Numbered from the stretch's first letter, positions 26,628 through 35,426 are shown. The stretch: 64,000 bases of DNA from JB111 sp049856175 (GCF_049856175.1 NZ_JBNDNA010000009.1:62001-126000); one strand, 5' to 3'. Program-made: numbers and translations. Notes: generated by a model not told the origin, from the sequence alone.

Positions 26628-27017
26628 ATGGCCGAGACCCCTTCCACCTGGCTCGACGACCTCGCCGCGACGGACGCCGAGCTGCACGCCTCGCTCGCCG
26701 GACGCATCGAGCTCCTCGGCCGGGACGCCTGGTCGCGCCGCACGATCGAGGCCGAGGCCGCGCTCGGGCAGGCCCGCGCGACGATCACCCTCCAGGACCG
26801 GCTCCTGCGCGACCTCGCCGCTCGGCACGTCGAGCTCGAGGACGACATCCGCGAGCTCCAGAACCCCGGGTCGACGGCTATGCCGGGGGATGCCGCGGCG
26901 CCGTCGCGGGCCCGCCGGTTCGTCGCCTCCGTGCCGGGCCGGGCGAAGGTCGCCGTCACCGATCCGGCGCGGGCGCTGCGCGCGGTCCGCCGCCGGCTGC
27001 CCGGCGGCGCCGCGTGA
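26628..27017 (+). CDS. Small coiled-coil protein coupled to a GT2 gene
   Basis: A 129-residue protein not recognised as a known family. Residues about 10-85 are a long amphipathic helix rich in Glu, Arg and Leu (for example LLRDLAARHVELEDDIRELQ), which suggests a coiled coil. The C-terminal 35 residues are basic with ARALRAVRRRLPG, resembling the basic tails of neighbouring glycosyltransferases and suggesting contact with the membrane or with another protein. ATG at 26628 is the start. Its stop overlaps the GTG of the next gene (GTGA), so it is translated with that glycosyltransferase and may be its partner. Confidence 0.75.
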   Translation: MAETPSTWLDDLAATDAELHASLAGRIELLGRDAWSRRTIEAEAALGQARATITLQDRLLRDLAARHVELEDDIRELQNPGSTAMPGDAAAPSRARRFVASVPGRAKVAVTDPARALRAVRRRLPGGAA

Positions 27018-28654
27018 CCGGGACGGACAGCCCCGGGCCGGACGGCAGCACGACGATCCCCGACGGCGACGCCACCGCCGACGCGCCCCCGCCGCGGATC
27101 TCGCTCCTCGTCCTGCCCGGCACCGAGGACGAGCTGATCCACACCCGAGCCTCGCTCGAGGCGCAGAGCGAGGGACCGTGGGAGCTGTTGGAGACCGGCC
27201 CCGCCGCCGACGCCCCGGCGAACACGGACACCGCCGACGACACGATCGGCGCCGACGACGAGGACGCTCCCCCACTGCCTCCTCGCCACCCCGACCTGCC
27301 GGCCGCGGCCGCGGCGGCCCGCGGTGAGTGGATCGGTGTCCTCGGCGCCGGTGACTCCCTCGAGCCGGGCGTGCTCGCCACCATCCTCTCGGCGATCGAC
27401 GCGGCGCCGGACGTCCGCGTGGTCCACGCTGACGAGCGCCTCCCTGACGGCCGCACCCACGCCAAGCCCTCCTGGATGCCCCGGGCGCTCGAACAGCTCG
27501 ACGTCCTCGGCCGCCTCACCCTCGTCCGCGCCGACCTCATGGCCGAGGTCGGGGGCCTCACCGACGAGGAGGCCGCCGAGTGGGACCTCCACCTGCGCCT
27601 CGCCGAGCACCTCGGCGCGGGCGACCCGCTCGCGCCGAGCCCCGACGTCCTCCACCTGCCGCTGACCTCCCTCGCCCGGGCCACGGACCCGGCCGACCTC
27701 CTCGACGCCGGCGCGGCCGCCGTCGAGCGGTCGCTGGCCAGGCGTGGCTCGTCCGCCGTCGTGGTGCGTCCGCACGCGACCGCGCCGGACAGCACCGACG
27801 AGCAGGCGCCCGTCGACACGGCGCCGGCCCCCCCGCCGTCGGACCACCTCGTCCTCGAGCGCCCGCTGCCCCGCACGCCGCGCGTGTCCGTCGTGATCCC
27901 CACCGGCGGCGGGCACCGCGAGACGCCCGCGGGCACGGTCCGTTCGGTCGACGTCGTCCTGGAGACGCTCCTGGCACGCACCGACTATCCCGACTACGAC
28001 GTCGTCGTCGTGACCTCCGAGGGGACCGAGGCAGGCGTCGCGGAGGACTGCCGCGCCCTGGATCCGCGCGTCTCGGTGGTCGAGGCCGGCGGGCCGTTCA
28101 ACTTCTCGCGCTCGATCAACGCAGGCGTCGGCGCGGCGAGCGGCGAGCTCGTCCTCCTGCTCAACGACGACGCCGAGATCGTCGACCCCACCTGGCTGCG
28201 CGACCTCGTGGCGATCGGGCTCGAGGACGGGATCGGCGCCGTCGGCGCGCGCCTGCTCTACGGGGACGGCACCATCCAGCACGCCGGGATCGTCATGAGC
28301 GCCGACCGCACGCCGTCGCACCTGCTCGCCCACGAGCCCGACGGCGTCCCGCGCCTCGGGGTGGGCAGCGCGGACCTCGAGCACCTCGCCGTCACGGCGG
28401 CCTGCCTGCTCACGCCGCGGGCGGCGTTCGAGCAGGTCGGCGGCCTGTCGGAGGAGCTCCCGCTCAGCTACAACGACGTGGACTACTGCCTCAAGCTGCG
28501 CACGGTCGGCCTGCGGACGGTGTGCGCCGGGGGCGTGCGCGTGATCCACCACGAGTCCGTCACGCGCGACGCGACCGTGACCGACCGCGAGCACGCCGCG
28601 GTCACGTGGTGGTCCGGGATCACGGCGCTCGACCCCTGGTACTGGGGCGTGTGA
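27014..28654 (+). CDS. Glycosyltransferase family 2 with degenerate N-terminal GT2-like half
   Basis: A 546-residue protein. The C-terminal half (from about 285) is a full GT2 domain: RVSVVIPTGG, NFSRSINAGVGAASGELVLL followed by the DDA metal site in LLNDDAEIVD, and LSYNDVDYCLKLRTVGLR. The N-terminal half resembles a second GT2 fold (ISLLVLPGTEDE, GEWIGVLGAGDSLEPGVL, WDLHLRLAEHLG) but lacks a proper DxD, so it is probably non-catalytic. GTG at 27014 overlaps the small coiled-coil gene. The layout is like large rhamnan or O-antigen GT2 enzymes. The end of the gene is convergent with chaA, nine bases away. Confidence 0.9.
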   Translation: MTGTDSPGPDGSTTIPDGDATADAPPPRISLLVLPGTEDELIHTRASLEAQSEGPWELLETGPAADAPANTDTADDTIGADDEDAPPLPPRHPDLPAAAAAARGEWIGVLGAGDSLEPGVLATILSAIDAAPDVRVVHADERLPDGRTHAKPSWMPRALEQLDVLGRLTLVRADLMAEVGGLTDEEAAEWDLHLRLAEHLGAGDPLAPSPDVLHLPLTSLARATDPADLLDAGAAAVERSLARRGSSAVVVRPHATAPDSTDEQAPVDTAPAPPPSDHLVLERPLPRTPRVSVVIPTGGGHRETPAGTVRSVDVVLETLLARTDYPDYDVVVVTSEGTEAGVAEDCRALDPRVSVVEAGGPFNFSRSINAGVGAASGELVLLLNDDAEIVDPTWLRDLVAIGLEDGIGAVGARLLYGDGTIQHAGIVMSADRTPSHLLAHEPDGVPRLGVGSADLEHLAVTAACLLTPRAAFEQVGGLSEELPLSYNDVDYCLKLRTVGLRTVCAGGVRVIHHESVTRDATVTDREHAAVTWWSGITALDPWYWGV

Positions 28655-28663
28655 CCAGGCGCG

Positions 28664-29824
28664 TCACGCGAAGACGGCCAGCACGTAGACCGCGAAGAGC
28701 ACGAGGTGGGCCGCGCCGTGCATCGCGGTGACGCGCCGCCCGGAGAACGTCGTGACCGACAGCGCCAGCGCGACGCCGACCAGCAGGAGGTTCGCCGGCG
28801 ACTCTGCGAGCACCACCTGCTGCCCCGTGACCGCGCCGATGACGAGGACCGCCGGGATCGTCAGCCCGACCGTGGACACCAGCGCGCCGTGGCAGAGGTT
28901 GCTCACGCGCTGCACCTCGCCGGCGAGCGCCGCTCGGACCGAGGTGATCGACTCCGGGAGGAACACGATGCAGGCGATGAGCAGTCCGGACAGGGCGACG
29001 GGCGCGCCGAGGCGGCCCAGGCCGTCGTCGAGGAGCGCCGCCATGTCGTGCGAGAGCAGGACGATCGGCAGGACGGTGACGACGAGCAGCGCGAACCGCA
29101 GGAGGATCTCGGTGCGGTGCGCGGCGAAGGTCTCGGCCAGGTTCGACGGTCCGCCGGCGTCCCGGTGCGCGCCGGCGTCCCGGTCCGCCCCGGGCCGTAC
29201 GCGGGGGTCGACCTCCCGGAAGTCGTTCGCCTGCGCACCCGTCTGGCGCCAGAGGAAGAACGCGTAGAGCACCACCGTCAGCCCGACGACGACCACCGCC
29301 TGTCCGCCGGTGTACGACCCGCCGTCGCCGATCGTCGCCGGCAGGGCGAACGCCAGTGCCGCGAGGACCACGAGCATCGCCAGGTACGCGGACGTCCCCG
29401 TCCGGTTGTGCTCGAGGTCCCCGTGCCTCAGCCCGCCGGCGAGCAGGGACAGCCCGACGACGGCGCACAGGATGATCATCGCCACCGCCATGACGGAGTC
29501 GCGGGCGATCGTCGTGTGGTCGCCGGGGCCGAGCATGACGGCCGAGATGAGCACGACCTCGATGACGACGATCGACAGCGTGAGGACGAGCGAGCCGTAC
29601 GGGTCGCCGAGGCGCCGGGCGAGGTGCTCGGCCTCCCGGACCACGCCGAACGCGCACAGGAGGATGACGCCGACGATCGCCGCAAGCGCGCCGGCGAGCA
29701 GCGGGGCGGGGACGGGTGGCTCGAGCAGGGGGCCGGCGAGCGCGAGAGCGACGACGGCGAACCACCCGATCGCGAGGCGCCCGATGGCGGTGGGGGTGAG
29801 GACCGTCCGGACCGTGGTGGACAT
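28664..29824 (-). CDS. chaA: Calcium/proton antiporter, CaCA family (ChaA type)
   Basis: A 386-residue membrane transporter with about eleven helices. Two conserved alpha repeats are visible. The first is around GSLVLTLSIVVIEVVLISAVM. The second is around FLPESITSVRAALAGEVQRV and HGALVSTVGLTIPAVLVIG, the Pro-Glu-Ser motif and polar helix of the CaCA/ChaA group, which exchange Ca2+ or Na+/K+ for protons. A hydrophilic loop with AHRDAGGP-type repeats lies in the middle. ATG at 29824 gives MSTTVRTVLTP; a longer frame runs upstream without support. It has no obvious link to the polysaccharide genes beside it. Confidence 0.9.
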   Translation of the reverse strand: MSTTVRTVLTPTAIGRLAIGWFAVVALALAGPLLEPPVPAPLLAGALAAIVGVILLCAFGVVREAEHLARRLGDPYGSLVLTLSIVVIEVVLISAVMLGPGDHTTIARDSVMAVAMIILCAVVGLSLLAGGLRHGDLEHNRTGTSAYLAMLVVLAALAFALPATIGDGGSYTGGQAVVVVGLTVVLYAFFLWRQTGAQANDFREVDPRVRPGADRDAGAHRDAGGPSNLAETFAAHRTEILLRFALLVVTVLPIVLLSHDMAALLDDGLGRLGAPVALSGLLIACIVFLPESITSVRAALAGEVQRVSNLCHGALVSTVGLTIPAVLVIGAVTGQQVVLAESPANLLLVGVALALSVTTFSGRRVTAMHGAAHLVLFAVYVLAVFA

Positions 29825-30166
29825 CAGCTGATCTGTCCCGTTCCACGGGGCCGTCCCCGTGCCGTGCGACACCGACGGGCCGTCCCGTCCGTGGCCGTGC
29901 CTGCGCACGCACCGGGCAGGTTACGACACTCCCGCGGAGGTGTCCGTATCGCCGGTCACCACCGGCTGCGCGCAGGTACGGCCTCAGCGCCATGCGCCCA
30001 GCCCCCGGGCCCGGGCCCCGGGCCCCGGCGCCGAGTTCGGTGATCCGCCCATGAGGTAGGGGATCCGATCCCCGCACTCGTCGGCAGACCCCCGCACTGG
30101 TCGGAAGCGAGCCGCCGGATCCCCTCACTCGTCGGAAGCGAGCCGCCGGAGCCGCTCCCGCTCCCG
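29825..30166. other. 342-base intergenic region between chaA and a glycosyltransferase gene
   Basis: No gene is supportable here. The chaA side presumably carries its promoter (29825-29950). A run of alternating GGGCCC/CCCGGG elements at about 30004-30028 is strongly self-complementary. The part nearest the glycosyltransferase stop is the repeat cluster listed separately. Confidence 0.6.
30070..30151 (-). repeat. 3'-end-linked short repeat cluster, copy A
   Basis: Three units with core CCCC(G/T)CACT(C/G)GTCGG on the plus strand. The last two are 31-bp tandem copies (30090-30120 and 30121-30151) that share TCGGAAGCGAGCCGCCGGA exactly. Read on the minus strand the core is CCGACGAGTGAGGGGAT, identical to 17 bases at 40038-40054. 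The cluster ends 15 bases from the stop of the gene at 30167, on its downstream side. Confidence 0.75.
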
Positions 30167-31531
30167 CTACCGCCCGAGGCGCCGCCGGACCTTCCGTGCC
30201 ACGCCGCCCACTCCGTCGCGGCGCAGCGTCCGCCACGCTCCCCCGGCGTCGGCACGAAGCCTGGTGGCCCGCGAGACCTGCCCGGGCTCCACTCCGGCGG
30301 CCCGCTCGGCCGCGAGCCGCTCAGCGTCCGCGGAACGGCGCGGGTCCCGGCAGAACTCCACGAGCGGGGCGAGCGCGTGCTCCCACGTCTGTGCCTCGGC
30401 CACCCGCCCGACGGCGGCGCGCACCTCGGCCGCGCGCGCCTCGTCGGTCAGCAGCCCGCTCAGGGCGTCCGCGAGCGCGCCCACGTCCTCGGCCGGCACC
30501 GCGGCGCCGAGATCCTCGGCGGTGACGAGCGCCCCGAAGTGGTCGCCGTCGGTGCACACGATCGGCAGGCCCGCCCACAGGTAGTCGAGGATGCGGGTGC
30601 GGAAGCTGAACGCGGTCTCGACGTGGTCGAAGTGCGCGGAGACGCCGACGTCGGCGTCGAGCAGGTAGTCGGCGCGCCGCTCGTAGGGCACCCAGTCCTC
30701 GTTGAAGAACACGTGGCGGCCGCTGAGCCCGAGCTCGTCGGACAGCTCGCGGGTGCGGACGGCCATCGCCATCTCGGGCACGTCCGGGTTGGGGTGCTTC
30801 ATCCCGAGGAAGTACAGCCTGACGTTCGGCACGGCCTCGCGCACGCGGTCCACCGCCCGGATGACGGTGAGCGGGTCGAACCAGTTGTAGACGCCGCCGC
30901 CCCACAGGATCACCGGATCGTCGGCCGCGATACCGTCGACCGCTCCCTTGATGCCGTGCGCGCGCTGCACGGGGGCCGCGGCGTCCATGCCGAACGGGAC
31001 GACGGTGATGAGGGAGCGCAGGGAGGTGTCGGCGTCGTAGGTGTCGGGGTTGACGCGGCCGGCGGCCGCGAGGTGGCCGATCCACAGGTCGCGCTGCTTG
31101 TCCGACGCGCACAGGAACAGGTCCCCGCGCCGCGCCTGGGCGCCGAGCTCGGTGAGCGCGCGGGCGAGCGCCGCGTGCCGCTCGGCTGCGGGCCGGAAGC
31201 GCTCGACCTCGAGGGACTCCAGGTGGAACGGGTCGTAGAGGTCGACGACGAGGACCACGCCCGAGTCCTGCAGCCAGTCGAACGTGGAGACGACATACCC
31301 CTGGACGACGACGACGTCGGCCGCCTCGACCTCGGCGCGGAAGCCCTCGACGGTGGTCCGCGCCGTCTCGAACCCCTCGCCCTCGCGCGAGCACCCGCCG
31401 AACGTGAGGAGACGGACGTCGTGCTCGCGGCCCAGCGCGCGGGCGATCTCGAACGCCCGGATCGCGGGGCCGGCCATCCGCTCGGCGAGAGTGTCCAGGG
31501 TGACGACGAGGATGCGTCGGCGCTCGGTCAT
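30167..31531 (-). CDS. Glycosyltransferase, GT-B fold (family 4-like)
   Basis: A 454-residue enzyme. MTERRRILVVTLDTLAERMAGP opens the N-terminal domain; VVLVVDLYDPFHLES and SLITVVPFGMDAAAP follow. The C-terminal donor domain has ILWGGGVYNWFDPLTVIRAV and SFRTRILDYLWAGLPIVCTDG. These are typical of GT4-like enzymes that act in surface-polymer loci next to Wzm/Wzt. The last 60 residues are basic and helical, ending KVRRRLGR, like the fusion protein at 23871, and may bind membrane. ATG at 31531 overlaps the wzt stop (ATGA), so it belongs to the exporter operon. Confidence 0.9.
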   Translation of the reverse strand: MTERRRILVVTLDTLAERMAGPAIRAFEIARALGREHDVRLLTFGGCSREGEGFETARTTVEGFRAEVEAADVVVVQGYVVSTFDWLQDSGVVLVVDLYDPFHLESLEVERFRPAAERHAALARALTELGAQARRGDLFLCASDKQRDLWIGHLAAAGRVNPDTYDADTSLRSLITVVPFGMDAAAPVQRAHGIKGAVDGIAADDPVILWGGGVYNWFDPLTVIRAVDRVREAVPNVRLYFLGMKHPNPDVPEMAMAVRTRELSDELGLSGRHVFFNEDWVPYERRADYLLDADVGVSAHFDHVETAFSFRTRILDYLWAGLPIVCTDGDHFGALVTAEDLGAAVPAEDVGALADALSGLLTDEARAAEVRAAVGRVAEAQTWEHALAPLVEFCRDPRRSADAERLAAERAAGVEPGQVSRATRLRADAGGAWRTLRRDGVGGVARKVRRRLGR

Positions 31532-32910
31532 CGCGTCTCTCCGCTCTCTCGGGCCCCGTGCGCGGGCAGGTCGGGGGTCGGGTCGACCGATTCCATGGGC
31601 ACGACCGGCGACGGCCCGCTCGACCCCGACGGCCCGCTCGACCCGGACGGCCCGCTCGACCCGGACGGCCCGCTCGACCCGGACGGCTCAAGCGGCTCCG
31701 GAGCCCCGTCGGGGACCCGCCAGCCCGAGTCGGACTGGATGTAGCCGCCCCACCAGCGCTCGGCGCCGTTCTCGACGACGAACCGGGCGGAGTCGCGCAC
31801 CTGGTCGTAGGTGTGCTGCGTCGTCGAGTCGGTCAGCGAGGTGACGACCACGTAGCCGCCGGGCGCGAACGCCACGCGTGGCGCCACGCAGTCGATGACG
31901 CCGCGGCCGCGCACGGTCCCCAGGCGCGGGCCGTGGTCGAAGGTGTTCGACGCCCACAGGTACGTACCGTCGGTGTGCTCGACCCCGATGCCCATGACGG
32001 GGTCGGTGACGGGCTCGTGCGCGTCGTAGTGGACCCGGACGGTCATGTCCTCGCCCTGCTTGACGGGGCTGCCCGGGCCACCGGGCCCGAAGACCTCGAC
32101 CTCCTCGATGGTCAGCTCGCCGGAACCCCAGTGGGTGCGGCCGTGCTCGTCGAGCCGGGTCGAGGCGTGCGTGGAGTCGAGGTAGCGCTCGAGCACGTGG
32201 GAGGCCGGGCCGACGGCGCGCAGCTCGCCGTGGTCGAGCCACGCGGCCTGGTCGGCCATGGTGCGCAGGGTGGGCATCGAGTGCGAGACGACCACGACGG
32301 TGCGGCCCTCCCGGCGGAACTGCGCGAACTTCGCGGCGCACTTCTCCTGGAAGGCGGCGTCGCCGACGGCGAGGACCTCGTCGACGACGAGGATCTCGGG
32401 GTCGACGTGGATCGCCACGGAGAACCCGAGCCGGACGTACATGCCCGAGGAGTAGTTCTTCACCGGCTGGTCGATGAACTGCTCGACGCCGGAGAACTCG
32501 ACGATGTCGTCGAACTTCTTGTCGATCTCCGGCCTCTTCATCCCCAGGATCGAGCCGTTGAGGTAGATGTTGTCCCGCCCGGACAGCTCGGGGTGGAAAC
32601 CGGAGCCGACCTCGAGGAGCGCGGCCATCCGTCCGCGGGCGGTGATGCTCCCCGACGTCGGGTAGAGGATCTTCGCCAGGCACTTGAGCAGGGTGGACTT
32701 GCCCGAGCCGTTGTCGCCGACGAGCGCGAACGTCGACGCCTCGGGGATCTCCAGCGAGACGTCCTTCAGCGCCCAGAAGTCCTCGTGGACGGAGCGCCGG
32801 CGGCGCATGACGGCGGCCTTCAGCGTCTGGTTGCGCTCGTGGTACACGCGGAACCTCTTCGAGACGTCGTCGACGGTGATCGCGGCGGCGCCGCCGGTCG
32901 GGATGCTCAC
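31528..32910 (-). CDS. wzt: Polysaccharide ABC exporter ATP-binding protein with Wzt C-terminal domain
   Basis: A 460-residue ATPase. Walker A GDNGSGKST is at residues 65-73, the signature NYSSGMYVRLGFS follows, then Walker B ILVVDEVLAVGD and the switch His in VVVVSHS. Residues about 270-410 match the Wzt C-terminal beta domain that recognises the finished glycan in O-antigen-type export (TVRVHYDAHEPVTDPVMGIG, GRGVIDC). After this comes a tail with four SGSSGP repeats. GTG at 32910 overlaps the permease stop. The presence of a Wzt-C domain suggests that a modified chain end or the chain itself is recognised before export. Confidence 0.95.
   Translation of the reverse strand: MSIPTGGAAAITVDDVSKRFRVYHERNQTLKAAVMRRRRSVHEDFWALKDVSLEIPEASTFALVGDNGSGKSTLLKCLAKILYPTSGSITARGRMAALLEVGSGFHPELSGRDNIYLNGSILGMKRPEIDKKFDDIVEFSGVEQFIDQPVKNYSSGMYVRLGFSVAIHVDPEILVVDEVLAVGDAAFQEKCAAKFAQFRREGRTVVVVSHSMPTLRTMADQAAWLDHGELRAVGPASHVLERYLDSTHASTRLDEHGRTHWGSGELTIEEVEVFGPGGPGSPVKQGEDMTVRVHYDAHEPVTDPVMGIGVEHTDGTYLWASNTFDHGPRLGTVRGRGVIDCVAPRVAFAPGGYVVVTSLTDSTTQHTYDQVRDSARFVVENGAERWWGGYIQSDSGWRVPDGAPEPLEPSGSSGPSGSSGPSGSSGPSGSSGPSPVVPMESVDPTPDLPAHGARESGETR
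31613..31684 (-). repeat. Four 18-bp tandem units inside wzt
   Basis: Four consecutive copies of an 18-base unit encode SGSSGP-type residues near the Wzt C-terminus. The first copy differs by one base and the others are identical. The array keeps the frame, so changes in copy number would lengthen or shorten the tail only. Confidence 0.85.
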
Positions 32911-33740
32911 AGGGCCTCGGCCAGTCCCTTCTCGTGCCGGGAGAACAGGTGCGCGCCGACGACGAAGGCGCCGACGGCCCAGGCCAGGACCACCAGCGTG
33001 GTACTCAGCTCCGGCAGGCGGTTGTCGTACAGGAGGTTGCGGAAGACCTCGGCGAACTGGACCAGGGGGTTGAGCAGGTAGAGGTCGAGGATCGACACGG
33101 GCCCGACCAGGTCGCCGATCCGGTCCGACTGCTCGGCCACGAGGCGCACCGGGTAGACGATCGGCGTGAGGTAGAACCACATCTGGAACAGGATCGTCAC
33201 GAAGTGCTGGGTGTCCCGGAAGTAGACGTTGGCGATCGACGCCAGCAGCCCGGCGCCCGTCGCGAAGACGGCGAAGACCCCCATCGCGAGGATCACGAGC
33301 GGCAGGAGCGGCAGCGGGTTCGCGCCGACGACGAGCAGCACGACCGTGAGGACACCCATCTCGATCGACCAGGTGAACATCCACGACGCCACGGTGGACA
33401 CGATGAGGGCGCCGCGGGGGAAGTGGACCTTCTTGATGAGGTTCTCGTTGCCGACGAGCGCGTTCATCGAGCCGGTGACGACGTTGGTGAAGAACGTCCA
33501 CGGCAGGAGCATGCACAGCAGCCAGATGGCGAAGATGTTCAGTCCGGACGGGTCGCCCGGGTCCGGCTGGATGCGGATGATGAAGGCGAAGACGACCGTG
33601 TAGATCGCCATGGCGGCGAGCGGGTTGGCCAGCGACCACAGCTGGCCGAGCGCCGTCCGGCTGTACTTGCCCTTGACCTCTCGCATCGTGAGGTTGACCA
33701 GCAGCTCCCTCGAGCCGCGCAGGTCGGTCAGGAACCGCAC
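32907..33740 (-). CDS. wzm: Polysaccharide ABC exporter permease
   Basis: A 277-residue ABC-2 type permease with six membrane helices. The amphipathic N-terminus FLTDLRGSRELLVNLTMREVKGKYS and the motifs ALGQLWSLANPLAAMAIY and FFTNVVTGSMNALVGNENLI are typical of Wzm/TagG exporters. FYLTPIVYPV and LLNPLVQFAEVFRNLLYD complete the pattern. It should move an undecaprenyl-linked glycan across the membrane with Wzt. It starts with GTG at 33740. The 171 bases up to the next gene presumably hold the operon promoter; no box is convincing. Confidence 0.95.
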   Translation of the reverse strand: MRFLTDLRGSRELLVNLTMREVKGKYSRTALGQLWSLANPLAAMAIYTVVFAFIIRIQPDPGDPSGLNIFAIWLLCMLLPWTFFTNVVTGSMNALVGNENLIKKVHFPRGALIVSTVASWMFTWSIEMGVLTVVLLVVGANPLPLLPLVILAMGVFAVFATGAGLLASIANVYFRDTQHFVTILFQMWFYLTPIVYPVRLVAEQSDRIGDLVGPVSILDLYLLNPLVQFAEVFRNLLYDNRLPELSTTLVVLAWAVGAFVVGAHLFSRHEKGLAEAL

Positions 33741-33911
33741 GTGCGTCCGTCCTCCCGTGGTGCCGCCGGTGCTCCGCGGGCGCGGGGCACCGACCAGGGT
33801 AGACCAGCGCCCCGCCGCACGGCTGCGACGGGGCGGAGGTCCGGTCGGGCGCCCGCGGGCGGCGGCGGCGCGCCCCGGGCGTCGGGCCCGCGGGTCAGGA
33901 GCGCAGGGCGG

Positions 33912-35105
33912 TCAGGAGGGCAGGACGCGCAGGTAGACCGGCTCGCCGCCGACCCACGAGTTCGGCCCCTCCCGGGTACCCATGTTCGGGTTCCAGGCGG
34001 CGACGTTCTGGCCGTCGCCGAGGTTGATGGCGACGTGGCCGGGCCACCAGATGAGGTCGCCCGGGCGCGCCTCGCTCGCGGGCACCTGCTCGTAGTGCGC
34101 GAAGGCGCCCCACATGGTGGTCCGCGGGATGGTGACGCCGAGCTGGGCGTACACGTAGTGGGCGAACCCGATGCAGTCCCAGCCCGCGGGCGTGGTGCCG
34201 CCCCAGCGGTACGGGGCGCCGATGTAGGAGCGCGCGATGTCGACGACGCGGTCGCCCCGCCAGTCGGTGGCGGGTGCCTCCTCGCGCTCCTCGCTGCGCG
34301 ACGGCGGTGCGGCGGTGCGGGTGTCCCGGCGCACGCCGAGCGTGTCGACGCCGTCGCCGTCCCAGTCGCCCACCATGACGACGTCGTCGGTGCGGCCGTA
34401 GCTAACGACCTGCTCCGCGACGCCGTTGCTCAGCGAGTTGCGCAGGTGGTACTGCACGCCGCGCCGCACACCCAGGCCGTCGACCCGGTCACCGTTCCAG
34501 TCGCCGACGACGACCTGGTCGTCGGACCGCCCGTAGTCGACCACCGCGTCCGCGACACCCGTGGTGAGGGTGTTGCGCAGGAAGTACTGGTTGCCGCGGC
34601 GCACGGCGATCGAGTCCACGCCGTCGCCGTTGAAGTCGCCCACGAGCACGTCGTCGCCCGCGCGGCCGTAGTGCACGACCTGGTCGGCCGGGCCGGAGGT
34701 CACGGAGTTGCGGATGTGGAACTGGTTCCCGCGGCGCACGGCGAGGGTGTCGACGCCGTCGCCGTCCCAGTCGCCGACGAACACCTCGTCACCCGCGCGG
34801 CCGTAGTAGATCGTCGTGTGGGCGGGACGGGAGGTGTTCGACGTCGTGACGGCGAACTCCGCACCACGGCGCACCACCACGGTGTCGACCCCGTTGCCGG
34901 TGAAGTCGCCGACGTACGCCGCGCCGTCGGGGTGGCCGAACGTCATCGTCACGGCGGTGGTCCCGGGCGTGGAGCCGCTGAGGTGGTACTCGGCGCCGCT
35001 GCCGCCGATGTCGCCGCCGGCTGCCCCGGTCGCTGCGGGGGCCAGGACGACGGCGGCTGCCATCACGGTCACGGTGGCTGCGGTGAGCCGGCTCGACGTT
35101 CGCAC
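33912..35105 (-). CDS. Secreted NlpC/P60 peptidase with five FG-GAP-like repeats
   Basis: A 397-residue exported enzyme. Signal peptide about 1-28. Five repeats (about 35-265) have cores such as VGDWDGDGVDTLAVRRGN. The NlpC/P60 domain fills the C-terminus: APYRWGGTTPAGWDCIGFAH puts the catalytic Cys at about 311, and PGHVAINLGDG the His at about 357. Enzymes of this family cut peptide bonds in peptidoglycan stems. Here the usual order is reversed: repeats come first, catalysis last. GTG at 35105 is preferred, with GAGGAG eight bases upstream. The upstream region carries an 11-bp-periodic GTGAC array. Confidence 0.92.
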   Translation of the reverse strand: MRTSSRLTAATVTVMAAAVVLAPAATGAAGGDIGGSGAEYHLSGSTPGTTAVTMTFGHPDGAAYVGDFTGNGVDTVVVRRGAEFAVTTSNTSRPAHTTIYYGRAGDEVFVGDWDGDGVDTLAVRRGNQFHIRNSVTSGPADQVVHYGRAGDDVLVGDFNGDGVDSIAVRRGNQYFLRNTLTTGVADAVVDYGRSDDQVVVGDWNGDRVDGLGVRRGVQYHLRNSLSNGVAEQVVSYGRTDDVVMVGDWDGDGVDTLGVRRDTRTAAPPSRSEEREEAPATDWRGDRVVDIARSYIGAPYRWGGTTPAGWDCIGFAHYVYAQLGVTIPRTTMWGAFAHYEQVPASEARPGDLIWWPGHVAINLGDGQNVAAWNPNMGTREGPNSWVGGEPVYLRVLPS

Positions 35106-35213
35106 CAGAGACACTCCTCGTTCCGGCGACCTCGTCCGGGGCGGACGTGGTTCACGCAGTGGCGGTCCGGGCACGGATCTGGTCGTCCGGCTCGGCATGG
35201 GGGGATTTCGAAC

Positions 35214-35240
35214 GTGACCCTACGGTGATACTTCCGTGAC
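35214..35240. promoter_or_regulatory. Three GTGA(C/T) boxes spaced 11 bp apart upstream of the NlpC/P60 gene
   Basis: GTGAC at 35214, GTGAT at 35225 and GTGAC at 35236 repeat exactly every 11 bases on the plus strand. A short inverted repeat CGTGA-n6-TCACG lies at 35251-35266. They lie about 110-160 bases upstream of the gene start. Direct GTnAC repeats one turn apart resemble MtrA-type response-regulator sites, which control wall hydrolases in actinobacteria. The match is loose. Confidence 0.45.
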
Positions 35241-35385
35241 TGGTGGTGTTCGTGAGGAGGATCACGAAAAAGTATCGGCGTGTCACGCGGCGGACACTCC
35301 GATCCGCGGTAATGGACCTCCACTACACCACCGGGGCTCATGAGGCAAATGGGACTCGTGTGGGAGGCGCGGACCCACCGCGAAC

Positions 35386-35426
35386 GACGACGGCGGCCCG
35401 GCAGGAGCTGCCGGGCCGCCGTCGTC
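35386..35426 (-). terminator. Perfect 19-bp stem hairpin after the amidase gene
   Basis: The 19 bases at 35386-35404 pair perfectly with 35408-35426 around a three-base loop. It starts 18 bases past the amidase stop on the minus strand. It is GC-rich, followed on the minus strand by only two T residues, so it is a strong hairpin but a non-classical intrinsic terminator. Confidence 0.75.

Noticed and set aside
28664..29824. chaA as part of the polysaccharide locus
   Set aside because: It is separately oriented, convergent with one neighbour, and its family is a cation antiporter.
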